Assembly: GCF_010634855.1 (NCBI RefSeq) | Contig: NZ_MWLQ01000037.1 | Coordinates: 1 to 63,538, forward strand | Direction: 5' to 3' | From: Microbacterium sp. B35-30 | GTDB taxonomy: Bacteria > Actinomycetota > Actinomycetes > Actinomycetales > Microbacteriaceae | DNA length: 63,538 bases | In this document: piece by piece, positions 8,186-17,243 of the stretch | How positions within the stretch are numbered: position 1 is the first letter of the stretch | How the letters are laid out: every line of letters begins with the position of its first letter | Position numbers and translations under genes: made by a program | The notes under the pieces: model-generated | Told to the model about the DNA's origin: nothing | What the model saw: the letters and a program-made list of their open reading frames with translations, nothing else | Database searches by the model: none

Positions 8186-11100
8186 CCGCGTCACCGCCCG
8201 GCTCGTCGGACGCGCCCGCGTGGGACGGTCTCGCCGCCCCGGAGCTCGTGGGGCTTCCGGTCGGCCCGAGCGACTGGCCTTTCCTCGGCGTGGTCCTGGC
8301 CGACGGTGACCGGGCATGCGGATTCGCGGTGCTCAATAACCCCACCACGGCCATCACAGAAGGACCTGTCGACGGTTCGAGCATCCGTATCGGCGGCCGG
8401 GTCCACGGATTGCGGATGCTCTCGGAGGAGGACGGCCTGTGCCGCTGGGCGGTCGGGCCGCCTGCCGATCTGACGCCCGACCAGCGACCGCCGCTCCGCA
8501 CCATCGACGGGGCCTCCGCTTGCGTCGTCCTGCAGGTGGACGACCTCTTCCCCTCGGTCGTCGTGAGTAGCGGCACCGTCACGGCGGACGCCGACTCAGG
8601 GCGACGCCGCGTCTCGGGGTTCGCGTACTCCGAGAACCGGACGGCGAGGGGATCGCCCGTGATCACGGATCGCGGCATCGTCGGGCTGGCGGGCTCGACG
8701 GGCACCAATGCGAGCGTGGACCTCGCGGACGCACCGCACGCTCGCCTGGAAGAGCTCTGGCGCGTGATGCCGGAGAGCGCGGCGGTTCCGCTCCCGTTCA
8801 GTCCGGGTGCGGGAGCGATCCTCGACGAGGCGGTGGCGCTCCACTCGTGGCGCACGAACCCGACGCCGGCCGCGGCGAGTCTCGTCCTCTGCGGGGCCGC
8901 CGTCGAGGCAGCGCGGCGAGACGACGGGACGGTGCTCTCGACGTTCGTCAGCCGCTTCGGCCCAGCGCCCGAGCTCGTGGCGCGACTCGGTTTGCAGGTG
9001 CGCGATCGCACACTGCGATCCGAGTACGCCGCGGGGTCGTTCGGCGCGCCGCTCATCGCGCTCGTGACCCGGGCCGCCGCGCTCGCGATCGAACTGGGCA
9101 GTCCCGGAATCCACGCCCGCCATGTGCTCGCGGCGGCCGCGGCCGACGACGCCTCACTTACCCCGACCCTCCTCACCGCGCTCGGCACCACTGCAGCCGA
9201 TCTGCGTCGCTCACTGCGCGACGTCATCGACGACACGTCCCCGGAGGACGACTCCGCCGTGTGGGACACGTTCCTCACCTCCACCGTCTCGCCGATCGAT
9301 CTCGAGGGCGGAACCAGCGCCGACTTCGTGGACCCGGCCCGCCCAATCCCGCTCGAACGGGACACGCTGGGCATGGCCGTCTACGTCCGGATGATCGCCA
9401 GTCTGCTGGCGGGCCGGCAGACGCCCCAGCCCCTCTCCGTCGGACTCTTCGGAGCATGGGGATCGGGCAAGAGCTTCTTCATGGGCATGCTCCGGCACGA
9501 GATCGCCCGGCTGTCGAAAGAGAGTCCCGCCACCCATTGCGGCCAGATCGCACAGGTCAGCTTCAACGCCTGGCACTATTCCGACACCGATCTGTGGGCG
9601 AGTCTCGGAGATGAGATCTTCCGGCAGCTCCTGCGGCCGGAACTCGTCGGTCGCACCGACGAGCGCCGGGAACTGGAGCAGCAGCGGCAGAGACTCGCCG
9701 AGGAGCTCGAGACCCAGCGGGCGGCACGCGCCGAGCTGCTGGTGGCGAGAGAACGGGCGATCAAGGAGACCGCCGAGGCGCGCAGGCGATTGGCGGCGGC
9801 GCGACGACGGAGCGCCGAACAGCGGGTCGGTCTGCTGCGGGCAGCCAAGGGGTCCCCGGCACTGCGCGGCCACCTCGACGATGCGTTCCGCCGTCTCGGC
9901 GTGGGCGATGAGATCGAGCAGGCCGGGGCCCTTGCCGACGCGCTCGGGGAGTCAGGTGGCGAGATCGAGCGGCTCGCGGCGATGACGCGCGACCGGCGCA
10001 CCCGCTGGTTCGTGGTGGCGGCGCTGCTGGTGCTGGCCGCCGCAGCGATTGTGGCCTTCTTCGCGCCGCAGATCGCAGCGGCTCTCGGTGTCGCCGGGAT
10101 CTCCTCACTGCTGGCGACCGCCGTCGCCGTGGCCGGATGGGCGCGGTCCGGCCTCCAGAAGCTTCGAATCGTGGCGGAGGAACTCCAGGCGGCGGACGCC
10201 CAGGAACGGGAGGCTGCCTCGCTTCCCGACCTCGAGGCCTATCGGGAGGCGAAGGCTCGCGAACGGGGGACCGAGGCGCAGCTTGCCACAGTGACCAGGC
10301 GCACGGAGCAGATCGAGCATGATCTCGAAGAGCTACGGCCGGACGCTCAGCTGTTCCGGTTCCTGATCGAACGAGCGGAGAGCCCGGACTACCAGGGCCG
10401 GCTGGGACTGATCTCGATCGTTCGCCGCGATCTCGACCAGCTTTCTCTGCTGATGAAGGAGTGGCACGACCATCCGGTCGAGGGGCGGACGCCGATCGAT
10501 CGCATCGTCCTCTACATCGACGACCTCGACCGGTGCGAGCCCGAGCAGGTCGTGGAAGTCCTGCAGGCCGTCCATCTGCTGCTGGCGCTGGACCTGTTCA
10601 CCGTGGTCGTCGGGGTCGATCCGCGGTGGATGGTGCGCTCGCTGCGCGCTCGCTACCCCGCGACACTCGGCAGTGGCGGCACGGACGGTCCGTCGGACGG
10701 GGGCGTGACGCCCGAGGACTACCTGGAGAAGATCTTCAACATCCCCTTCGTGCTCCCCCGCATGGACGCGCGGGCCTTCGGTCAGTTCGTTTCGGCCGTC
10801 GTCGACTCGCCGCCACCGGGGGACCCGATCGTGGCGGTCGAGCCCGAGCCCGAGCCCGAGTCCGAGCCGGAACCGGAACCGCAACCAGCGGAGGCCGCGG
10901 AGGGCGTGACGACTCGTCCGGAGGACGTGTCACGCACCACCGATGTGTCGATGGTGCCGGACGAGGCGGCCGGCAGCCCGGCAGGAAGCAGACTCCAGCC
11001 GGCCGCCATCGAGATCGAACCGCAGTCCGCGCTCGCATCCGACGCGACGGCGACGACCCGGGTCGTCGAGCCGTTGAAGCTGAGTGACGAGGAGAGGGCG

Positions 11101-11610
11101 CTGCTCACGGCGGTCGGAGCACTTCTTGAGACACCCCGCGAGGGCACGCGGGTGCTCAACCTCTATCGGATGCTGCGCGCCACCCGCGATCTGAGCCGCA
11201 GCCGGGAGTTCCTCGGCAACGACACGCGCCCAGGCGAGTACCAGGCCGTCATCGTGCTGCTGGCGATGCTCACGGCGCATCCGCACCTGATGGGAGCGCT
11301 GCTCGACCATCCGCCCGGCACGGATCGCGATGATCCAGAGCCTCCTCGCGGAGGCATCCTCCACTGGCCCGAGACCAGCACGTGGAAAGATGTCGTCGAC
11401 GGCATCGCCGTTGCACCGGGCGCAGCCGCGAACAGGATCTCCGTCATCCGACCGGAGGCAGCGGCCGAGTGGAACCGACTCAGCGCGGGGCTTCGTCCGA
11501 CGCTCGCGTTCGTCACGCTGCCCGACCTGCAGGCAGTTCAGGAGTGGGCGCCGAAGGTGGCGCGATTCTCTTTCCTGCTGCTGCCGGTCGCCGGACAGCA
11601 CGAGCGCTGA
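8182..11610 (+). CDS. KAP-family P-loop NTPase with trypsin-like and Clp_N-like N-terminal regions
   Basis: The 1142-residue protein has several parts. Residues about 30-180 resemble a decayed trypsin fold (CGFAVLNNPTTAITEG near the usual His region, ARGSPVITDRGIVGLAGS near the usual GxSGxPV region), but neither catalytic His nor Ser is visible. Residues about 209-350 contain two helical repeats like Clp_N, the second clear (HARHVLAAAAADDASLTPTLLTALG). Residues about 395 onward form a KAP NTPase: Walker A GLFGAWGSGKS (421-431), FNAWHYSD, a charged coiled coil, two adjacent membrane segments (near 620-665), and Walker B LYIDDLDRCEP followed by a VVVGVDPRWM segment. An acidic Glu-Pro repeat (EPEPEPESEPEPEP) precedes the C-terminal lobe. 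KAP NTPases are membrane-associated switches; with caspases next door it is the likely sensor/regulator (inference). Confidence 0.85.
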   Translation: MTASPPGSSDAPAWDGLAAPELVGLPVGPSDWPFLGVVLADGDRACGFAVLNNPTTAITEGPVDGSSIRIGGRVHGLRMLSEEDGLCRWAVGPPADLTPDQRPPLRTIDGASACVVLQVDDLFPSVVVSSGTVTADADSGRRRVSGFAYSENRTARGSPVITDRGIVGLAGSTGTNASVDLADAPHARLEELWRVMPESAAVPLPFSPGAGAILDEAVALHSWRTNPTPAAASLVLCGAAVEAARRDDGTVLSTFVSRFGPAPELVARLGLQVRDRTLRSEYAAGSFGAPLIALVTRAAALAIELGSPGIHARHVLAAAAADDASLTPTLLTALGTTAADLRRSLRDVIDDTSPEDDSAVWDTFLTSTVSPIDLEGGTSADFVDPARPIPLERDTLGMAVYVRMIASLLAGRQTPQPLSVGLFGAWGSGKSFFMGMLRHEIARLSKESPATHCGQIAQVSFNAWHYSDTDLWASLGDEIFRQLLRPELVGRTDERRELEQQRQRLAEELETQRAARAELLVARERAIKETAEARRRLAAARRRSAEQRVGLLRAAKGSPALRGHLDDAFRRLGVGDEIEQAGALADALGESGGEIERLAAMTRDRRTRWFVVAALLVLAAAAIVAFFAPQIAAALGVAGISSLLATAVAVAGWARSGLQKLRIVAEELQAADAQEREAASLPDLEAYREAKARERGTEAQLATVTRRTEQIEHDLEELRPDAQLFRFLIERAESPDYQGRLGLISIVRRDLDQLSLLMKEWHDHPVEGRTPIDRIVLYIDDLDRCEPEQVVEVLQAVHLLLALDLFTVVVGVDPRWMVRSLRARYPATLGSGGTDGPSDGGVTPEDYLEKIFNIPFVLPRMDARAFGQFVSAVVDSPPPGDPIVAVEPEPEPESEPEPEPQPAEAAEGVTTRPEDVSRTTDVSMVPDEAAGSPAGSRLQPAAIEIEPQSALASDATATTRVVEPLKLSDEERALLTAVGALLETPREGTRVLNLYRMLRATRDLSRSREFLGNDTRPGEYQAVIVLLAMLTAHPHLMGALLDHPPGTDRDDPEPPRGGILHWPETSTWKDVVDGIAVAPGAAANRISVIRPEAAAEWNRLSAGLRPTLAFVTLPDLQAVQEWAPKVARFSFLLLPVAGQHER

Positions 11611-12440
11611 GACGCGAGGCTGGGTGCCTTCCACGCGTTCGGCTCCCGGCTCACCATCCCGTCGAGATCGATGCTGGTCGCGCCGGACGTGTGGGTGCGT
11701 GTGGGCTCGGCGCCGATCCCCCTACGCACGCACCCCACCATCTCGGGTTCCGCCACGCCGCTTCCGCGACGGTTTCGTGCAGGGGCCCGTCTGGCCGACC
11801 GAACACCTCGTCGGTTGGGGCCACAGAACTTCAACTGCTCGTCGCCGAATCGCACCGTGCGGGTGCCCACCGCGGCGAGAGATGCGGGAAGAGATCGCCG
11901 CCTGCGCCGGCGTCCGGAGCGCCGCAAGGAGGCGGTCGACATCTAGGAGCGAATCCTGACGGCGGTCACGTCGTCGAGCAGAGCGCAGCACAAGAATCAG
12001 CAACCGAGCTTTCCACGACCTGGTATCCAGAGTGCGAGATACTCGCGGCGTCGTAACGTCGACGAAGACGGTCGAGGCCCCCGGACACTGCCCGCGGCAA
12101 AGCGGCAGCGCGACGAAAGGTCGCCCGCGCGTCGAGCGTGAAGCGAGTTGATGAAGCGAGTTGATCGCCACCGGTTCGTTTCAAGCCGGCTCCCTGCACA
12201 CTCGGCGTTCAGTCTTTGCCACACGCCCGAGGAATCGCACTCAATCCCGCGCAGCCGCCTTCCCGACTTGGGGAAAAGTGACGACGGCGCTTTCGCGTAG
12301 CCGCCTCACCATCAGTACAAGCGCGCGAGCGGTGCCCCAATCGATCGATGCGCGGAAAGGCATCAGTTGCGATCGTTGCCATAGGACTCGCAACCGGGGA
12401 GTCAGTGCCTCCTCACATCATCGCAACGCACGTACGCCAC
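11611..12440. other. 830 bp without a recognisable gene
   Basis: All six frames were examined. The open stretches are Arg/Ser/Pro-rich and lack the G/C-third-position bias seen in real genes here. A small direct repeat GAAGCGAGTTGAT occurs twice near 12141-12166. The stretch may be decayed island DNA; no terminator hairpin for the KAP gene was found. Confidence 0.5.
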
Positions 12441-12887
12441 TCAGACTTGGTTGGTCCTGGCGTCCAGCGCCTTCCGGTAGTTGGTCTCATCAACCCAGGC
12501 GACCGCTGTCGCCAGCTGACTCATGCGCTCGCGGAAGCTGGCAAGGTCAGCGCCTCGCTGATAGCGAATCGCGGCATCGATGAGGAGCATCACCTCGCTT
12601 CTGATCTTGCGACCGTATCGAGGTTCGAGGTTGTCGAGGGCGTTGTACAGCTGCAGCCGAACTCTCGTGGAACTCTCGAGGAGAGTTGCAAGCAGGAGTG
12701 CCCTGATTGCTGCGTCGGAGGCGAATGGCCGCTTGCTGCGACTGAGCCGGATGGCCTCGAATGCGACAGCTTCCTTCTCGCCCAGCAGTAACCTGACGCG
12801 ATCGTTTCTCCACGAGTGGAACCACTGAGCCGCGGACAGCAACACTGCGACCACTGCGATCAGGATCGCCCAGTACTCGTCGGCCAC
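12441..12887 (-). CDS. Small single-pass membrane protein, function unknown
   Basis: The 148-residue product starts MADEYWAILIAVVAVLLSAAQWFHSW, a single N-terminal membrane helix, followed by a charged helical cytoplasmic domain (RLLLGEKEAVAFEAIRLSRSKRPF..., NALDNLEPRYGRKIRSEVMLLIDAAIRYQRG). There is a coding-like residue mix and no frameshift. No family is recognised. It stands alone between two stretches of poorly coding DNA at the edge of the caspase/KAP island, so a membrane-associated accessory role in that island is possible but unproven. Confidence 0.6.
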   Translation of the reverse strand: MADEYWAILIAVVAVLLSAAQWFHSWRNDRVRLLLGEKEAVAFEAIRLSRSKRPFASDAAIRALLLATLLESSTRVRLQLYNALDNLEPRYGRKIRSEVMLLIDAAIRYQRGADLASFRERMSQLATAVAWVDETNYRKALDARTNQV

Positions 12888-13230
12888 CTCGCTACCCCCT
12901 CGCCACTAACCCGGATCCTCGGAACAGCGATCGTCTGGTCGCAGTAAATGAGGCTGCAGGCGAGTGTGAAATACGAGCGGCAATCTCGAAACCCGACACA
13001 GCCGTCGCCGCGTTTGTGGCACCCACCGTCCACGGCCTTGCCGTCTGCACGAAGTTCCAACACCGCCAGGACTGCCGAGTTCGCCTGACGACTCTCAGAT
13101 CATTCGGCGATACCGCGCCGCCGGGGGTCCGCCGTCGCCTCTCATCGTTCCGCCTGCCAGCGGCTCAGCGTTCTGCCACGGATGGACGGCAACCTGCTCT
13201 TATCCGGCGGCGCCATCGCAGGCGTCGTCG
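12888..13230. other. Intergenic stretch with no visible gene
   Basis: About 340 bp upstream of a probable gene remnant. No frame has convincing codon use, and no repeat or hairpin stands out. Confidence 0.4.
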
Positions 13231-13480
13231 ATCAGGAGGCTTCGCACGTGGGAGACCCTCCGCGAGTTGACCAGCGCCGCGTGGACCGCGTCGCGAACGG
13301 ACCACCGGGCCTTCGAGGCCATGGTGGAGGCATACGGCGCTGACTACGCCGAAGTCAGAGCGTGGACTGCGATACATGCTGCCGAATGATGGCTCTGGTT
13401 CGCGAAGGCGGGCCCATCGGAGAACCACAAGCAACTCACCGCCGAGCTGGAGAATTGGCGCTCAGCTAGCTCGAGGATGC
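13231..13480 (+). pseudogene. Decayed gene fragment with an in-frame stop
   Basis: One forward frame reads as protein-like sequence (TWETLRELTSAAW, DHRAFEAMVEAYGADYAEV, RAWTAIHAAE) with good codon use. It hits a TGA at 13387-13389, then continues in the same frame with similar character (WLWFAKAGPSENHKQLTAEL). No start with a ribosome site serves the frame. This looks like the remnant of a small helical protein. Family not recognised; it could also be chance. Confidence 0.3.
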
Positions 13481-13630
13481 ACCAATCTGCTACTCGATGC
13501 GCTATCGGGTGTGCCCACCCACGATGACGCGGAGGTCCATGCGGCGGAGCGGGCGGGGGGCGAGCCACCGCCGCGATAGAGTGCCGCGCAGGAGGATGCC
13601 CGTGGTCACTGCAGGTATGGCTGTCCGATA

Positions 13631-14233
13631 TTGAGTGTCGCTGCCATCGCCGCCGTGACGGCGCTTGTCGCCGGCGGGATCACGGTGGGGCTGATCGCGA
13701 TGCTTCACGTCCTCGAGCCCGAGTATGACCCGTCCTGGCGGATGATCAGCGAGTACTCCGTCGGACGATACGGGTGGGTCATGCGCCTCGCCTTCGTCAC
13801 GATGGCCATCAGCCCTGCCGCGACGTGCGTCGCCTTGTGGCCGTTCGGCGGCGCGTGGACCATCGGCCTTGCCGCTGTCGCACTGGGCGCGCTCGGTGCC
13901 GCGTTCATCGACGCCGATCCGATCATGACTCCGCGTGCTCTGGCCACACCCGTGGGCAGGGCGCACACGGTACTGGGCATTGTGCTCCTCGCCGGCTTTC
14001 CCCCTGCCGCGCTGATCGCGGGGGTTGGGGTGACGCCCGCGCTGGGATGGATGCTGGCGATCGCCTCGGTTGTTCCGTGGGCGGGCCTGGTGTGGTTCCT
14101 CATCGCCGCTGCTCCCGCCCACGGGCAGGGCGGCTCGCCTGAGATCCGAATCGGTTGGCCGGACAGGTTCTGCCTCCTCGCATACCTGGCATGGGTCGTG
14201 CTCGCCGCTATCGGCGTGCTGTCCGTCGTGTGA
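13631..14233 (+). CDS. DUF998-like multi-pass membrane protein
   Basis: The roughly 200-residue protein has about six hydrophobic segments (AAIAAVTALVAGGITVGLIAML, MRLAFVTMAISPAATCVAL, TIGLAAVALGALGAAFI, TVLGIVLLAGFPPAALIAG, MLAIASVVPWAGLVWFLIA, LAYLAWVVLAAIGVLSVV). The loop motif YDPSWRMISEYSVGRYGWVM is typical of the DUF998 family (integral membrane, function unknown). The start is odd. The only in-frame start is TTG at 13631, yet AGGAGG at 13590-13595 is placed for a GTG at 13602 in another frame that stops at 13632-13634. Either coupled reinitiation or a one-base indel is possible. Confidence 0.7.
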   Translation: MSVAAIAAVTALVAGGITVGLIAMLHVLEPEYDPSWRMISEYSVGRYGWVMRLAFVTMAISPAATCVALWPFGGAWTIGLAAVALGALGAAFIDADPIMTPRALATPVGRAHTVLGIVLLAGFPPAALIAGVGVTPALGWMLAIASVVPWAGLVWFLIAAAPAHGQGGSPEIRIGWPDRFCLLAYLAWVVLAAIGVLSVV

Positions 14234-14259
14234 TGCAAAAGGCTGCGTAAGCGTCAGGC

Positions 14260-14916
14260 TCAAGCCGGATCTGCCACCCGAGCGGCGGTGGTGAGCACCC
14301 GCGGGTCGGGGAAGTCTTCGCAGTACTGATACGAGTAGCCGAACCTGATCACCCCACTCTGCGCGACGATGAACTCGGCGGCGGCACGCCACGGGTCATC
14401 GACCATCGGTCGGCCCTCCGCACGTCGAGACTCGGCCAGGCTCTGCCCGAGTTCGCGGGGGTGTGCGAGGTACTCGACCGGGGCATCGAACAGAAGCTGC
14501 TCGGGCTGCCAATGGCCGACCCCGTATGCACGGTAGACATCGGCGGTGGGGTCGACGAGCACCCGCACCGTGATGCCGTGCTCGTGGGCGTATTGAGCGG
14601 CCTGCGTGGGTTGCCCCTGGCCCACGATGACGACAGCGAGGCCCGCCGCACGGTAATCGCCGAGCTCGGCTTCGAGGCGTCGCGCGCGCTCCATCCCGCA
14701 CCGGCATCCGAAATGCCGCCAGAAGATCACCAGCGCGGGGCCGGCCGCCCAGCTCTCCGCAAGCTGGCTCTTGGTGCCGGTCGCATCGGCCAGCTCGGCG
14801 TCAGGGGCAGGGTCGCCGCGCCCCAGCAGTCGGCTCGGCGGCTCGGTCGGACCGGCCGCGAACCCTGAGAGCCAGCACTCCTCTGCGTGACGGATGAGAT
14901 CGTCGCCGGCCGGCAT
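14260..14916 (-). CDS. Peroxiredoxin-like (AhpC/TSA-type) protein
   Basis: The 218-residue protein has a thioredoxin-fold core: ALVIFWRHFGCRCGMERARRLE, where the cysteines of HFGCRC sit where AhpC/TSA2-like proteins carry their redox Cys. This is followed by AAGLAVVIVGQGQPTQAAQYAHEHGITVRVLVDPTADVYRAYGVG, the usual beta-alpha-beta continuation. It likely reduces a peroxide or disulfide in the cytosol. The ATG at 14916 has GGAGAGG 8 bp upstream; the longer open frame upstream is not coding-like. It converges with the DUF998 gene. Confidence 0.8.
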   Translation of the reverse strand: MPAGDDLIRHAEECWLSGFAAGPTEPPSRLLGRGDPAPDAELADATGTKSQLAESWAAGPALVIFWRHFGCRCGMERARRLEAELGDYRAAGLAVVIVGQGQPTQAAQYAHEHGITVRVLVDPTADVYRAYGVGHWQPEQLLFDAPVEYLAHPRELGQSLAESRRAEGRPMVDDPWRAAAEFIVAQSGVIRFGYSYQYCEDFPDPRVLTTAARVADPA

Positions 14917-15165
14917 GCGAGTCCTCTCCACAGTTCGAATTGAGCCACACGCTACCCCCGCTGGATGTCCCGAACCACCGGTCGCGTCCCCGAGGATGGG
15001 CGCCAGAGCCGGCAAGATCGCCCACACCGGGGTCGTCGATGCTCGTCCAAGCGACCGAGGCGATCCGAACCGGAACCGTAATCCGGGTGTCTGGCGACGC
15101 TGCCCGCTGAAGGATCTTGGGCCGGCGCCCACGGGCCGGGAGCATCGCTGCGATCAGGTTGTGTC

Positions 15166-16086
15166 TCACGATCCTGTTGGAATCAGCACCGTGATGAAGG
15201 AAGTCAGAAACGGGGAAAGCACTCCGAGTATGGCGATGGGTCGTCGGACATACGATCGATCGATCCCGATGCGCACCACCAGTCGCTCCCGCGCGGCAGC
15301 GCTTGCTTCATCTGGGACTCCGGAGGCGGTGTCCGGTGTCGCTCGGCTGACGAGTTCGAAGCCGGCCTCACGCCAAGCGACGAGCACCGGGATGAGGATG
15401 GCGGCGAGGATCACCATGAAGAAGACGCCGTAGCCGAGGACCTCCCACTGTGAGAAGGATTTCGGTGAGACGCCGGCTTCGATCGCGACATTCCTCATGA
15501 AGGCGGTGTTGATGACCAACGTCGACAACAGCAGCCCAAGCGCGAGACTGGATCGTTCGATCGCCTTCCAGACGGCGTCGAGTTCCCGGATCGCGGGGCG
15601 GAAGCTGCCTGTGCCGTTCGCCTTCACTCCGATCCGCAGTGATTGCACTCTTTCATCCGTGATCCAGAGAAGGAGCAGCCACGGAGCCGCCGCCAGCCAA
15701 CCGCAGACCATGAGGATACGCACGATCAGGGTCACGCCCGGGTTGAACGATCTACCGCCCAGGGCCGAGGTGAGCAGGGTGAGGAAGACGGTCGCAGCTA
15801 GGCCGAGCACCACAAGGAGGACGATCGCGATGAGGAGCCAGCGCACCCCAGGCTTCCAGGGAGCCTCAAGCGCGCGCAATTGGCCTAGCCCGCCGATGAA
15901 CACGAACACCCACGCGACGAGCCCCACCGTCGCCGAAGTCGCCCACACCGCGAACGAGCGACTCGTCGACTCAGGATCACTGAGGATCGCTTCCAGCTGC
16001 AGCATCGCGAAGAAGATGAATCCGGCGACGACAACCGTGATCGTCGCCCGAACAACAGGCACCAGGTTCAGTGGAGAGCGTTCCAT
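15166..16086 (-). CDS. Multi-pass membrane protein, function unknown
   Basis: This 306-residue protein has about seven hydrophobic segments, including ATITVVVAGFIFFAMLQL, TVGLVAWVFVFIGGLGQL, LLIAIVLLVVLGLAATVFL, ILMVCGWLAAAPWLLLLWI and FFMVILAAILIPVLVAW. A charged soluble stretch (ERVQSLRIGVKANGTGSFRPAIRELDAVW) lies in the middle. No transporter or enzyme motif is recognised. It is downstream of the small gene at 16131-16379 on the same strand with a 44-bp gap, so the two are probably co-transcribed. Confidence 0.7.
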   Translation of the reverse strand: MERSPLNLVPVVRATITVVVAGFIFFAMLQLEAILSDPESTSRSFAVWATSATVGLVAWVFVFIGGLGQLRALEAPWKPGVRWLLIAIVLLVVLGLAATVFLTLLTSALGGRSFNPGVTLIVRILMVCGWLAAAPWLLLLWITDERVQSLRIGVKANGTGSFRPAIRELDAVWKAIERSSLALGLLLSTLVINTAFMRNVAIEAGVSPKSFSQWEVLGYGVFFMVILAAILIPVLVAWREAGFELVSRATPDTASGVPDEASAAARERLVVRIGIDRSYVRRPIAILGVLSPFLTSFITVLIPTGS

Positions 16087-16130
16087 CGTTCCCTCCGAAC
16101 GGCCACGAGACGTGTTCGCCGGTACCGGCG

Positions 16131-16379
16131 CTACGAAGTCGAGACGCGACGCGCTCCGGCGATCAGCGTGCCCTGCAGCCTCCGGACGACGCCCAGATGC
16201 TCGATCAGCGTCTCGGTGATGCCGAAGGCGAAGACGTACTCGGCGGAGGTCGTCCAGCCCGGACGACGGATGTCCTCCAGCACGGCCTCGAGCAGACCGG
16301 AGTCCACGCTCTTCAAATCCTCGATGGCGACTTTGATCCGCTCTTCGAGCGCATCGATGTCGTGTCCCAACTCGTCCAT
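16131..16379 (-). CDS. Small hypothetical protein (82 aa)
   Basis: The product begins MDELGHDIDALEERIKVAIEDLKSVDSGLLEAVLED, an amphipathic, probably coiled helix, and ends with a hydrophobic segment (AEYVFAFGITETLIEHLGVVRRLQG). The ATG at 16379 has AAGGGGA 8 bp upstream, and codon use is normal. It precedes the membrane protein at 15166-16086 by 44 bp and could be its small partner. No family recognised. Confidence 0.6.
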   Translation of the reverse strand: MDELGHDIDALEERIKVAIEDLKSVDSGLLEAVLEDIRRPGWTTSAEYVFAFGITETLIEHLGVVRRLQGTLIAGARRVSTS

Positions 16380-16417
16380 GACAGTCCCCTTTTCCTGTGG
16401 GCTAGCAGTCGCCTGCC

Positions 16418-16612
16418 TCACTGGAAGAGGGCGCTGTCCGGCCACTGATACGGCGGGAGGAACCCGAGCCGCTGTTGAATCGCACGCGGGAACAGCCGGG
16501 ATGAGCGCGCTCGCGCCCCTAGATCCGACCGCGCGACGGTCCGTTGCCAGCCAGCTTGGAGATGCCCGTCGGCCTGATCCGCCACGAGACGTCCCCATTC
16601 GTTTCCTTGCAC
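16418..16612 (-). CDS. Possible small protein (64 aa)
   Basis: A frame from GTG 16612 (CAGGGA about 8 bp upstream) encodes VQGNEWGRLVADQADGHL... and ends FLPPYQWPDSALFQ, which reads as plausible protein. It would be the first gene of a three-gene minus-strand unit, 38 bp before the gene at 16379. Codon use is only moderately biased, so it may be spurious. The rest of the 16613-16754 gap holds nothing recognisable. Confidence 0.25.
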   Translation of the reverse strand: MQGNEWGRLVADQADGHLQAGWQRTVARSDLGARARSSRLFPRAIQQRLGFLPPYQWPDSALFQ

Positions 16613-16754
16613 GAATGCGGTCCCTGATCGTGCCTGTGCTCGCACGGGGATCCGAACAGGACGAGGGGTAGAAGTCTCAGTCGAGTGGCCAATTAGGCTG
16701 GGAGCGCGCTGGGTGGACCCATGGTCAGCTCGGCGCGCGTAGAAGGCGGTCGCA

Positions 16755-17243
16755 TTGAAAGCTCGTACCGACATCGTCGTGAGCGACATCCCGAGGCTCG
16801 TCGCATGGCGACGGCAGCTTCTCCAAGCCCACGAACGACTTCGTCTCGCACTCAGCACCGCGCAGCTGGCCGCCCGCGATGGTGCGGACGTCGCAGACGC
16901 CTCGCGAGACCTCCTGCTCTACTGCCACGGCTTCTGCCTCGCTCTCGACGGCCATCACCGAGGAGAAGACGCGCTGCTGTTCCCCGCCCTCGTCGAGCAG
17001 TACCCCGCAGCAACACGCGTGGTCAGCATGCTCCGGCAAGACCACGAAAGGATCGCCTCCCTTCTGACCGGATTCGACAGCGCAGCGCGGTCCGGCGAAT
17101 CGCCCGCGAGCCTCGCACTTCACTTGGAGGGTCTCGCGGCGATCATGGAGTCACACTTCCGGTTCGAGGAACGAGAGTTGGAACCGCTACTCGACCAGCT
17201 CGAGCTTGATGCCGACCCAGCCGTCGTCTTTGGTCCACTATGA
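16755..17243 (+). CDS. Hemerythrin/HHE-domain protein
   Basis: The 162-residue four-helix protein carries the spaced histidines and acids of an HHE cation-binding domain: AHERLR, YCHGFCLALDGHHRGEDALLFPAL, RQDHERI and ESHFRFEERELEPLL. Such proteins bind a diiron centre and are linked to O2/NO handling or iron storage. The TTG at 16755 has AAGGCGG about 5 bp before it. Single gene, with no clear operon partner. Confidence 0.85.
   Translation: MKARTDIVVSDIPRLVAWRRQLLQAHERLRLALSTAQLAARDGADVADASRDLLLYCHGFCLALDGHHRGEDALLFPALVEQYPAATRVVSMLRQDHERIASLLTGFDSAARSGESPASLALHLEGLAAIMESHFRFEERELEPLLDQLELDADPAVVFGPL

Noticed and set aside
11538..11942. Minus-strand 134-codon frame over the KAP 3' end
   Set aside because: It overlaps the strongly coding KAP gene and has a low-complexity Arg/Ser composition; it reads as a shadow.
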